From: Lunularia cruciata
Taxonomy: Eukaryota; Streptophyta; Marchantiopsida; Lunulariales; Lunulariaceae
Reading direction: 5' to 3'
NCBI GenBank assembly: GCA_948567375.1
Contig: OX419762.1
Location: forward strand, 49,085,034-49,149,033
DNA length: 64,000 nt
Shown here: positions 34,701 to 45,200 of the stretch, piece by piece
How the letters are laid out: every line of letters begins with the position of its first letter
Numbering within the stretch: position 1 is the first letter of the stretch
Translations under genes and position numbers: made by a program
The notes under the pieces: model-generated
The model's input: only the letters and a program-made list of their open reading frames with translations
Databases searched by the model: none
Told to the model about the DNA's origin: nothing

Positions 34701-35754
34701 TTTTTGCACTAGTGTTGTGGGTGGCACAATTGGTGCCAAGGAGAGAGTCTATGTCCTTTAGCAAACCAAGCGGTTCAAATTAGAGAGAAAACACCTTTTT
34801 TGTGTATAAGAGGATGTTAGAGTGCAAGTAGTACCATTTCCATCTCAAAGACCATAGTTAGTATGTCATGCTTATGAGGAGCTAGAACATTTTGGAGTAA
34901 AGCATACATATGGTTTACTCTAGAGTCATTATTGGTGGCATGATATGTAGACCAATGTATAGTAGTTTTTTGCTAGATGTGTGGTTTGTGACCAAGTTAG
35001 AAGATCATTTAATGCTTCTACACCACAATTATACCCATTACCTATCATGGAATTGGATTACTGTTGGAGTCTGGAGTTTTGAACCTTTACCATTGATTAT
35101 GAGACATCATCAATATGTTTTGGTTATGGTGGAGTACTTCTCCAAGTGGATTGAGTTGGTGGTATTTTTGAAAATTCCAATAAAGGATTGGGTTCTTAGT
35201 CATTTTGGTGCACCAGTTGAGGTTGCATTGATCAAGGCATAGAGTTCTTGGGAGAGTTTTAGGTCTTGTGTGACAAGGCCTTGATTGATCATTGTACTAC
35301 CTCCCAAGATCACCTTGAGGCAAATGGCTTAGTAGAGAGTATTGTGTAAGTATGGTTTGTAGGGAGGCCACTTGGGAGATTAAGATCTCCATTACCTTAG
35401 TTTGCCTTGGGTTATAGATTCAACCAGAAACCAATTATGGATTCTCCTTAGCATCCTTCTCTCCTTAATTTCTACTCTATGGATGAGATTCAAATTTACC
35501 TATAGCCATTTTTCATGATGCTAATGTAATTTCGGACTTGGATGATCCAAATGTATGGATGAGCACATGTTCTCAATGGGTAGAGATCTTCTGAAGAGTG
35601 ATGTCAATGGCCTTTGAAAATTTAGCAATTGCTCAACATAGGGATACCTTACACTATGCTACTATTTGAGAAGGAGATTATAGACCCCCAATCTGTTGAT
35701 TTCATCTAGTTGACTATGTATATCTATAACAGATTGCACCAACGACCCTTGATG
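31702..35754 (+). pseudogene. Outer Ty3/gypsy element, pol (degraded)
   Basis: Continues the element interrupted at 26178. A spacer (31702-33060) precedes RT. RT is well recognisable: SHEEYAPIIVMPSKKD (about 33310), then the frame 33516-33869 with FWAIDLHGKD, QWNF, FGLKN and an intact catalytic YIDD at 33687-33698. RNase H follows (about 34020-34400, with EFMVAYAS). The integrase has a zinc-binding region ending CVVCDQV (about 34970) and the core with SKWIELV and DQG-x-EF (about 35230). It belongs to a different lineage from the chromovirus: the RT sequence and gag arrangement differ and no chromodomain is seen. Many stops and frameshifts. It ends abruptly at 35754, where a minus-strand chromovirus LTR begins. 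Confidence 0.8.
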
Positions 35755-36201
35755 TGTAAAAGACCAAGACCAAGGAGAGAAATAAGAGAATGGAAGATCA
35801 CATTGGAACACTTGAATGTGAGTAAACTCCAAATGCCTAGCATGAGCTTTGGTTCTTATATTTATATGGAGCATACAAGGCTCTTGAGAAACTTTTCAAG
35901 AAGCTTTCTTGAGCCACTTTCTTGGAGTGCAAGCTAAGCTAGCCAGGAAGCTTCCCAAGAAGCTTCCTAGATACTTCTAAAATATTCTAGGCTAATTTGG
36001 CCTATTGACTACTTCATTAGCCCTAACTAACTTTGTTGCTAAACTCCATTTTGTTACATATTCCCCCACTGCTAGTTGGTGACGTCCTCGTTGCCATTGA
36101 AGCTTCAAACTCCTAGATGACCATTTGTGCATTTTAGAGATGAGAAAGAGGTTCCCATGTGGTATTGTGAAGAGAATACCCTTTCCAAAGGACCTTGTAC
36201 T
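35755..36201 (-). mobile_element. Truncated second chromovirus: 3' LTR plus end of chromodomain
   Basis: The minus strand of 35755-36058 is a 304-bp LTR (TGTAAC...TTTTACA) homologous to the LTRs at 26179 and 31365. It is preceded on that strand by a purine tract (AGTGGGGGAATA) and the chromodomain C-terminus EYKVLWKGYSLHNTTWEPLS. Homology stops at about 36201, so gag, most of pol and the 5' LTR are missing. It lies opposite in orientation to the outer element it interrupts. Confidence 0.88.
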
Positions 36202-36204
36202 CCA

Positions 36205-36291
36205 AAACTAGCTTTGGTGCTACAAATGTCATGACAACTATCATGCGTGTGTGTGTGTATATATATATATTTGTAGCACCAAAGCTAGTTT
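36205..36291. repeat. Perfect 23-bp inverted repeat with 41-bp spacer
   Basis: The left arm is at 36205-36227 and the right arm at 36269-36291, complementary over all 23 positions (core AGCTTTGGTGCTACAAAT). The spacer holds a short GT run then an AT run. The right arm is also the first 23 bp of the long direct repeat at 36269-36670, so the left arm is an inverted extra copy of that repeat's end, placed exactly where the truncated chromovirus stops. Confidence 0.92.
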
Positions 36292-36670
36292 GCTTTGACG
36301 TTGGAATGGTAGTATTGGCAGTCATAGTTATTTTGTAGTTGCTCATGTACTACTTGATGGTAACCATATTTCATGTTAGAGCTACTGATCACATGGGGAA
36401 ACTCATCATTACTTGCAACATTTGCACCATCAATGGTGTTGTTAAAGTTGGAGACCTAGGTCAAGCAAAGAGGTATACTTTCAAAGTGCAGCTTTAGAGA
36501 GCTCACTTCTCTGATGTTAAGCTTTTGAGTTCTTGACTATGGTGAACAAAGGCTGGCGAGCATCACTTGGAGTCTCTTAGCTAGAGTGGATATGGTTTGA
36601 TTGTAATTGATATTTGATTATTGAATGGAGGATTGAAGTTAGGTTTGACATGAATATGATTCAAGTGAAT
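36269..36670 (+). repeat. Long direct repeat, right copy (partner at 21836-22245)
   Basis: About 400 bp alignable with 21836-22245. Homology fades near 36670. It closes the nested retroelement block on the right. Confidence 0.6.
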
Positions 36671-37988
36671 TTATTATTGTAATACTTTATAGTTCATGTA
36701 TGATTTAAGTGTGAATTGTACTTCTATAGTATATGATGTTATGAGCGATGTAAATTGTTTAACAATGTATATACACATGATAAATAATATAAAATGAGTC
36801 TTCCCATGAACAATAAAGTTTTTCTGACTTTATTGCTATATTTTAATAAAGACTTCATGTAATTGTGATTAGAAAATAGAATGTGTTTTGCAAAAACATC
36901 CGTAGAATTTTTAATAACATATCAAAAGCAATTTTGAAATTTATAAGAACCTCTTCATTATATTTTCATGAATACGACTTTGAATATAGTTTCGCAATTA
37001 TTATTATGCATTTCTGATCATTCGCAGAAGAAGATTTACCTAGAATTAGAAAGAAGGAAATTACCAATATCGAATAATTGTAAAGATGGTACGTGGTAGG
37101 TGTTCTTAACTCTGATACCAAGAAGAGCATGTCATCAAGTCAACTGTTGGTGAATAATTTGGTCATCGTGTGTTCTTTTCTTTACCGGATGACTTTTTGA
37201 TGGACATTCCTAATACCTCCGGCTACGTAGTAGCAGACTAGATGCATCCAAAATCACCTTTACAAATATCATCCAACAGAACCAAATATCTCAAGGTGAA
37301 GTGAAAAGGGTTACTGCTGTTTCTTTAAGACAATTGATTCCATCAAACTTTGGACATCGCCCTCTACGACTATCGATTTCATCGAGCTTTATCCATAAAT
37401 GAGGTTCATAGTATGAAAAGTCGTAAACTAAGGTAACAAGCTGGCAATCTCCACTGCTAAACAGAATCCTACCCACCATTTGTACGGATATCGTGCGAAG
37501 GACTCTCTTGCTCAAAGACAATGTTGAGGAGCTCGAGAGGACGAGAATAAGAGTTTTGTTATCACATGGCGCATCTTCCTATGAAAAGCTCAGTGCATGC
37601 ATTCAATCTCATCTCATCATAGAACTTCATTGACTTTGAGTTTTAATAATATCTAATGATACGGCAATAATCATCTACAAGCCACTGCGGATGGATTCGT
37701 TCGACCGTTCTTCATAGAAGGTATTGACCACCTAAACCAAAGGTAATTATTCTCTTTCATTGCTTTATCGTGTCGTTGTCGATGTGGATACTCTAGGTTT
37801 AAATGTCAGGACTCCCTTAGACAACCTTAGGTACCCCATGTTCTCCATCCCGTCGATATCCAAGAGAGGCCAATTCAAACCTGTTCAATTCGGTCATAAA
37901 GAGGTGGCGATACACGAAACCGGCAGTCTGCACAAGGAAACCGCCAACAAACTATCCTGAACCTTGTGAGATTCTCTTTAAACAGATT

Positions 37989-38275
37989 CTGGGGTTAAAA
38001 CTAAACCCTGACCCCTTGTGGTCTTGTTGCCGGTTCGAGAGAATCTTGCTGGAGCAACCCCTGCGGTTAAAACTGGACTTTAACGGACCCCGACCGACTG
38101 TCGCCCTTGTTCCTTGTTGGGGAGGACCTATTTGGACAGACCCCGCAATTTGATCTGGACTTGAACGGACTCCGACCTTCTTTCGCCCTCGGCACCGGAT
38201 GGGGAGAATCTATTTCAACTGATCTCCGCGGCTAAAAACCGACTTGAACGGACCCCGACCCGAGTTTCGACACGG
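37989..38275. repeat. GC-rich tandem array, unit about 83 bp
   Basis: Units start at about 37989, 38061, 38143 and 38226. Each begins with a variant of CCGCGGTTAAAACTGGACTT followed by GAACGGACCCCGACC. Units two and three share GTTGGGGA or GATGGGGA and CTATTT further on. They are diverged, so the array is old. Confidence 0.8.
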
Positions 38276-39120
38276 ACAGCAGTACTAACTGTATACGCTG
38301 CAGATCGTTCTCCGTCTCCATTCTCCGAGTTCGGCCGATTCTCCTTACTGTTGTCCTTCTTAAACAGAGACGGTACCGGTGGCACGGACAAGGAATTCCT
38401 TCTCGACGTAAGTCGTCGGGATGGAAACCTCGGGAAAAATGTCTCTCGCAAGGCTACTGATAAGACGGATATCTATCGCCGGGATGGTCCCGACTCCCGT
38501 TCCGTTTGGACGGATGGTTTGTGGAAACGTCAGTCGGCATGGGCGGGAAAGCGGTCTTGCGCGAGTTTTGTAGCGGAGTCAATTGGACAACACGAGTGCC
38601 CCCCCCACGTCAAATGATGTGGACTGTGGTGAGCTTTAGCCTTATCTAGCAAGTCAACACTTCACACACCATCTCTAGCTCAAGATTGCTGTTCAGAATG
38701 AAGCTCAAGTTTGCAGTTTTCCATCGAGGACTTTCTGTAAACTTTTGGCTTTAAGATTTTTTGGTCTTTAGAAACTTTTAGTTGGAGGCCACAGAAAGGC
38801 ATCTTGCTTGAAAATAGTGAAAAATTCCAAAGTATTTGGTTATCATCCTTACTTTCAACTCGAATTGTGCTTATATCCTTAGTTTTCAGAGTTCACAAAA
38901 CACCTCTTGAACTCCAATTCTATTCTTTCTTGATATGTTAGAAGAATCCTCAGTTCCTACTTCTTACTTCGATTCTGGTAAAATAAGCTCACACAAGGTA
39001 CAAAAAGGCTGTGGAGGGTTGTGAGAACCACGTACACTGCGAAGGCAACTTGGTACATCAAATCCAAATGACAGTCACCACGTCAAAGTCGACAAGCACT
39101 TGATGGACTAACTATTTTTT

Positions 39121-39198
39121 AGAGAAAAGGAGACCGCGTAGAACACATGCAGGATCAAGCCGTACAAAGGAGAGAAATAAAGAGGTAAAATGGGGCTA
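39121..39198 (+). repeat. Dispersed repeat family, copy C
   Basis: Shares GACC(A/G)C(A/G)TAGAACACA, ATCAAGCCGTACAA and GAGGTAAAATGGGGCTA with copies A and B, with a deletion of about 10 bp around the GGATGGGAAGACCCC block. A possible fragment sharing GACCGCGTAGAA lies at 50663-50674. Confidence 0.7.
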
Positions 39199-39214
39199 TT
39201 GGGGATGTAACAAG

Positions 39215-39553
39215 TTGGAGCATGTTGAAAGAAAGACGTTCCAACTTAGGAGGTTCATTCTACACTTGGTGATACAAATGAAAGCAAGGCGGTTCAAGCT
39301 TAGGATACCTCTACAGATAGTGAGAAACATAGCCGCTAGCGAGGTTGAACTTAGGATCCCTCTACAGTTAGCTGCAATGGCGCTCGTACTTAGGATCCCT
39401 CCACAGTTAGTGGGAGATATGGCTACAACTGCGCTCAAATCTAGGATTCTGCTACAGTTAGTGCAATTTGCCAAAGAACAGGCTATTGTTCATCAACTGC
39501 TGTCGAATTTCATGTTGGCGTGTCGCCTCGTGGGAAAGAGAATCTCTTCATAA
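39215..39553 (+). other. Open frame built from 51-bp tandem repeats
   Basis: A 112-codon ATG frame whose middle is a tandem repeat. The motif CTTAGG or its variant starts at 39245, 39299, 39350, 39389 and 39440, at spacings of 54, 51, 39 and 51 bp, all multiples of three. The encoded unit is a 17-residue LRIPLQLV...MA pattern. No known family; it may be a non-coding minisatellite that happens to stay open, since the opposite strand is also partly open here. Confidence 0.5.
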
Positions 39554-42283
39554 ATTTCATGGCCGTCAAGAATTTTCGGATATAGAGGGACTTCACGTGT
39601 ACAGATTAGGGGGGCCCCTCATGGATAACAATTTTTTGGAGTTTGGATGAGATCGAAAAGATTACAACACTAGAAGCGCCAGATCATGGTGTGCATTTTG
39701 GAATTATAGAAGCTAAGTAGGCAAACTGGATCAATACTAAATGCTAATCTCTGTTAAATCCAAATAAAAATAATAATAAACAAATACTCTCTACTGAAAT
39801 AATGCTCCACAAGCATTATATGTACCACTTCTATGTATCAATTTTATATGTACGTTATAACAATTTTATATAAAAGTTAAAATGTTTTCTGAATTGATCA
39901 CTTTTGCATATATTTCGTTTATCGCGTATTCCCTTCTTTGCTTGCAACTTGCAGAAGGGGATCCAAATAACCCCGAGAGATTTACAAGGAACAAGACAAC
40001 AATCTTCAGATGGTAAGAGGATGTGGAATTATCTATTACTTTCTGTGATTATATGTTACACTGCTTTCTAATCTAATGAGCTAGAAGAGTTGAAAGCGCA
40101 ATACCGCCAAACTGGAAGCACGTTCCAACTAGGGAGATGTTTAAGTTCAACTTGAGAAGATGGCCCGTCAAACGTACAACACAAGGACAAAAACTGTCAA
40201 GATCCCTTACACTGTCCAACCTAACATATGACAAAGGTCTTGGTTACATGACCTTGCACATCATAGTTGTTAGAGACTCTTGTTGTTTAGGCAAAGGAGA
40301 TTTTGTCTACCGAAGACTGCCCAGCCATTGTATCCAGTCATGCTCACCTTCATCTACCTGCCTTTTGTTTTCCCAGTGACTGCAGCCTAACCAAATGGTT
40401 TGAAGATGAAATGTTTAGTTGCTACACAGAACCGGAAATTTTGATCTGTTACACGTTACACACACGGTAGTAATGACCGTGAATAGAAAGAAGCAAGTTA
40501 TCTTCGTTCAGTTACTTTCCACATCATGTCTCTTTAATCTTAGCATTCTCAAGCATCCGCGACATGGAAATGAACAGACCTTCCTAAATTGACACCACTT
40601 GCACTTGGCAAAGACCATGAATTCGACATTCACGCAATCTAAGACTGTCGTTGTAATAAAGGAAGAAGGATAAAGGATGAAAATCACAACGAGCCAAAGC
40701 TGGACAAGATCAAGTGGGAATCGAATTCGACAGCAAGACGAGGACATTGCTATCATGACTAGAATATTCTTTCCTACCTCAGAATCTGTTCAATATATCT
40801 GCTGAAACCTGATAGATATCTGCAGAACCTTGCAACACATCCTGCTCAAGTGCATGTGGGACGTCATTACATACAGAATAATAACACCACAGTGCACAGC
40901 TTTGACGGACAACTATGTCCTAGAGAAATGCTGGGGATTGCTGCTAGACACAGTACACACTAACATAACATAGACTAACTTTAGTGAAACAGTCAACACA
41001 TGCTTGAGGAACTTTCTCACGCAGCTGAATATAATCCCCAGATAGTTACAGTGAACAAGTTTCAGCCCTTCCGCATGAAACTCTCAGTACTGTAACGGAC
41101 ATACAGAAGTCGAAGATCTAGCTCGTCTAAAATTGGTCACAAGTCAGGCCGTACGCCTTGCTCTTTGCTGCATATAACCAGATGGGCTCTGTTCCCTGAC
41201 CTAGTGGGAGGATGCCATTGGATTGGGACTGAGAGAGAACTGCTCCATCAGCAGAGGGAGAAGAGGACCATATGCAAGAGTAGAGGAAGCCCATGCTCTT
41301 CAACCGTTGTGTCAGTTGATCTGGCCGACAGTTAATTCTGACCCAAATTCACATTCATTATCCGTTTTCTTTGGCTTTTGGGAGCCTCCTCCTCCGCCCG
41401 GGTCTCTTTCTGCATCGAGTGCTATTAACTTTCACTGCTGCTTTAGTCCCAACCATAGCTGCTGGAATGATCTTCGTGGGCCCTTAAAAGTCATTGAATG
41501 GATAGACTAGAGTTCGGTTCGTTCAGTTCAAGAATCCCAACTTTCAGCAACTAAGCTAAGCTTCTGGAGAAGGAACGCTTCTGAATTACAGAAACATTTC
41601 CCGCTGGAGAAAACACACAAAGGGCCGACCAGATCGTCCTGCCTACATAGTGAGCTCTGCCACTATAATCATTAGTGAGACATGGTGGTACAACGCTTAA
41701 GGTGATGGAGGCCACAGCATGCACATCTACGTGGTTCCTCGCGGAAACACCATCATGTCATCGACATATTTGCATACAGGGGAAAAAGGTCAACCATTCA
41801 AAATGGGCTCTCGCAGTTCGTTTTCCCGTTTTCTTCTCGAATTGCCATCCTCCCATTACAGGGAATACCTAATGAAAAGGAAGAAAGAGGTTGACCCCAA
41901 GTTGAAAACATTTGTATGCAGATTCATGCTCGTAGCTCAACGTAGAGTAGTCTTCAGAGCTACCTAAGAATGAAACTCTCTTTGGTCCTCATACCTCTAA
42001 GCAAATCTAGTCGATACATTGGGTATGTGAGTCCGCACAGAACTCCTGCCACTATCTACATTGTCTTACCTAATTAACCTAATTTTTGCCTCTCTCGAAC
42101 CTTTTTGACGACGTAGTGTCAGAAGTCATAATCGGTGGTTGTTTCAAATCTCCTGCTACAGTGCACAAGGCATGCGTCTGATGCCGAGAGCTGAATGATT
42201 AATATCTGACAGTACCGAGCGCTAAGACCTAAAATGTTTGAAGAGATGTGTAATAATCTGACGTGTTGCATATTGCAGTAGCA

Positions 42284-45200
42284 TCAAATGGCTGCAAATC
42301 GAACAAGTTCATTGTACTTCGCAGGCACGAAAGACTCGATTACGAAGGGAGCCTTGATTCCCTGAGCATATTGCCCTGGCGAGGACTTCTTGATACCAAT
42401 CACTGTTGTTAGAGCTGCACCCACAAGTTCCAGCTGCTAGATTAGGTACCGTACAGTGGCTGCAAGCTAGTTCCTTCTGAGTCCTCATTTCGTATTTAAA
42501 AGGGCACCAAACATGCCACTCCCAAAAGAAAGAATGCCTAGTATGTACTCACAATCATGTACACGTCCATATAGTAGCTTCTCGCCTCTCCACCACTCCA
42601 AGGGCCTCACGCGTATCCTTTGACTGCGCCTATGTCCTTCTTCCCAAGTACAACCGTTGTCACCACCTGATACATAAAGAGGTCAGTCTCGTAGATCTTG
42701 GGTCTCATCCAGCCAGTATACAAATGCAACCCGCGTGCACACTACAGATATGTACTAGTGCTTGCTTTGTGGGCAGCTCTAACCCATCTAAACTAGACTC
42801 TGAATGGAGATGACTTCGCAAACATGGCTAGACTGATGGCTCCCATAGGCATGAGTATAGTGTTATAAGTTTAAGCACTCTAAAATCAGTCTAAGCGTAT
42901 ATTTTTGCGAGTGGCGACAGAAAAAGCTTACAATACTAGGCATGCCTGAGCTCGAGCACAGCAAGTTGTGCACACAAGTCAACAGAATCTCGACCAGCAG
43001 CACGAGAAAAAGACTCTCAGCGCAGAATATTGCATCCACTGTGTGATCTGATCAATAGGGTACATACCTTCCAAACTGGTCCGTCTCTCCTGAACTTTCT
43101 TCCTTCTGATTCTCTTTGTTTGGGGTTCCTGTCGTGTTTCAGCTTGAGCTTCTTCTGCTGGTTTACTTTCATCCTGCCTCTCGAGATCTTCCAAAGGTGC
43201 AGTATTCTCTGGAATTTCAAGGGGGAAGCTGGCCTGAAAATGAAAAGAATCCGGTGATCACCATCACGTCTTCCTGATACGATGAAATGTGCGTTTCACA
43301 CTCTTCCGAAACCTAGAATCCCTCATGTCTGATCACGTAAAGGAGCATACCTCGATCTCTGTTGCTTCTTGAGGGTGATCAGTCAATACCTCATCTCTTC
43401 CAACATTCTTGGTGGCTTCCATTTCAACGTCTGCAGCATCACCAACCAAGTACACCATCACAGAAAACCTAGAAAGACCGCACCCTAACATTTCTATCTA
43501 ATACAGGATCGAGGGCTTGTGTCTGATAGACTTATGATGCCAACCTTCAAAGTTAAGAGCTTTCGCAGAAACCCCCTTCTCTACTTGCTTCATTTTCACA
43601 GACTTCACAGCAGAAATTTTGAGTTCATCATCTTTTGGGCTGTCCACGCCTTCACCTGCATTCCCGATTGGGTTCAGTGGGCTAGAACCACACTATCTCA
43701 ATACAGCGCCAGAGTTGACTTCGCAGCTGTAAGATACCAACCTGTGAAATTCAGAGCTCTTGCAGCACTTGAAACTCCTGTCTTGTCTACTTGCTTCGCT
43801 CCCCCAGACTTCAAACCAGATACTTTGGTTTCATGACCTCCTGAACTCGCTACATGTTTACCTGCGTTTGCCAAGTCATACAATGAGCTGCATGTAACAG
43901 ATTCCATGAACATAACACAAAAGAGTTTGATATGCAGTTTAAACATACAAAAAGTCAACCTTCAAAGTCAAGAGCCTTCACAAGCCCTGTCTTTGATGAT
44001 TCGCCCGGACCAGAGTACTTATAAAATGAGATCTGGGCCTCAGCTCTCGGGCTCTCCACACCTTTACCTGCATAGGCAGTGTTGGTGACAATGTTCAGGG
44101 GTTTTTCTTCCATTTGTCGTACGAAACAAAAAAGTAGTAAACTTGCTACTTATACCAAAATCGAATGACGTTATCACAGCACCTTTACACGATTTAGTGG
44201 TGGATATCTTTCCAAACTGATGTGTTCCACCGGAGTCAGCGTGCGACGTCTGGACATGCAGAGAATGGCTTTCCTCGCTCTGTATAGCATCAGAGAGATG
44301 TCTTTTCGGTTGAACTCCATGACTAGTTCCAGATTGGACCTTGGACGCACATAAAATTCTTCGTCAGCCCAAAGTTATGTACTATGTAAGAGAGTTAGTT
44401 GGAGGTGATCAGAGATGTAGTTTCATCAGAACCTTTAAGAAGTATATATGTGATTGTTGTGAGAAATAAAGGTCTGGCAAGCATTCAGGTCATGATATGT
44501 TCTTACTACAATCTAGCAGTCTTCCAAAAAGCATCTAGAGCTTAATGTCTGCTCAAGAGCGGCATGTGTACAGATGAAGGCAGAGATGCAAAGTAAAATC
44601 ATCTCAGGTTCTCACATAAGAAACTAAAATTGTTCACAATCAGAAGAAGCTTCTAGTACCTCTTCAGCAGTTAGCCCATCGTCAGGTGGTACACCATGAG
44701 GAAAGAGGGCCCTTGGGGAAGTGCTCTGAGGGATTTGAATGCCTTCAGCCTGAAGAAAACGTTATTAGCAACTTAAGCAGTTACTGTACGTACAAATTCG
44801 CATATGAGATAAGGATGCAAGGGAAGTCTGGCGTTACCTTTTAGCAGACTTAACGAAAGTCTAGACATACCTGGTGAAGTGCTGAACCGGGGAATGAGCT
44901 CCTTAAAGGAGTACTGTGACGACGGTGAGTGTCTTCAGCCTAAAATAAAATGTTTTACCACTTAGACAGTTAATACGCACACAAGATATAGGTTAGTCAA
45001 GGCAAGATTAATATCACCTTTACCGAAGTAATGGAAAGGATAGACATACCTCATGATCAGGTTCTGAAACATCTACGTGGTAAGTGTCATCATTATACGA
45101 TATTCTGTCCCAATCAGCTTCACAGTCTGGACTATCGTCGATCTAAACAACGCAACGATCACAGAGTCATATTTTCATAATTCGATATAACATCAAGCTG

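Larger units (their letters stand above)
36671..42283. other. Intergenic region, no recognised gene
   Basis: No protein family recognised. An island at 37.75-38.62 kb is clearly GC-richer than its AT-rich left flank and contains an 83-bp tandem array. Overlapping frames at 38215-38617 on both strands are probably a by-product of the high GC. A repeat-encoded open frame lies at 39215-39553. Dispersed repeat copy C is at 39121-39198. The minus-strand frame 37291-37521 (76 codons) matches nothing I know. From 40 to 42.2 kb I see only short frames. The 3' untranslated region of CENP-C should lie just below 42284. Confidence 0.6.

Noticed and set aside
38020-38050. GGTTCGAGA as a tRNA B box
   Set aside because: No matching A box or cloverleaf could be formed around it, and it lies within the tandem array region.
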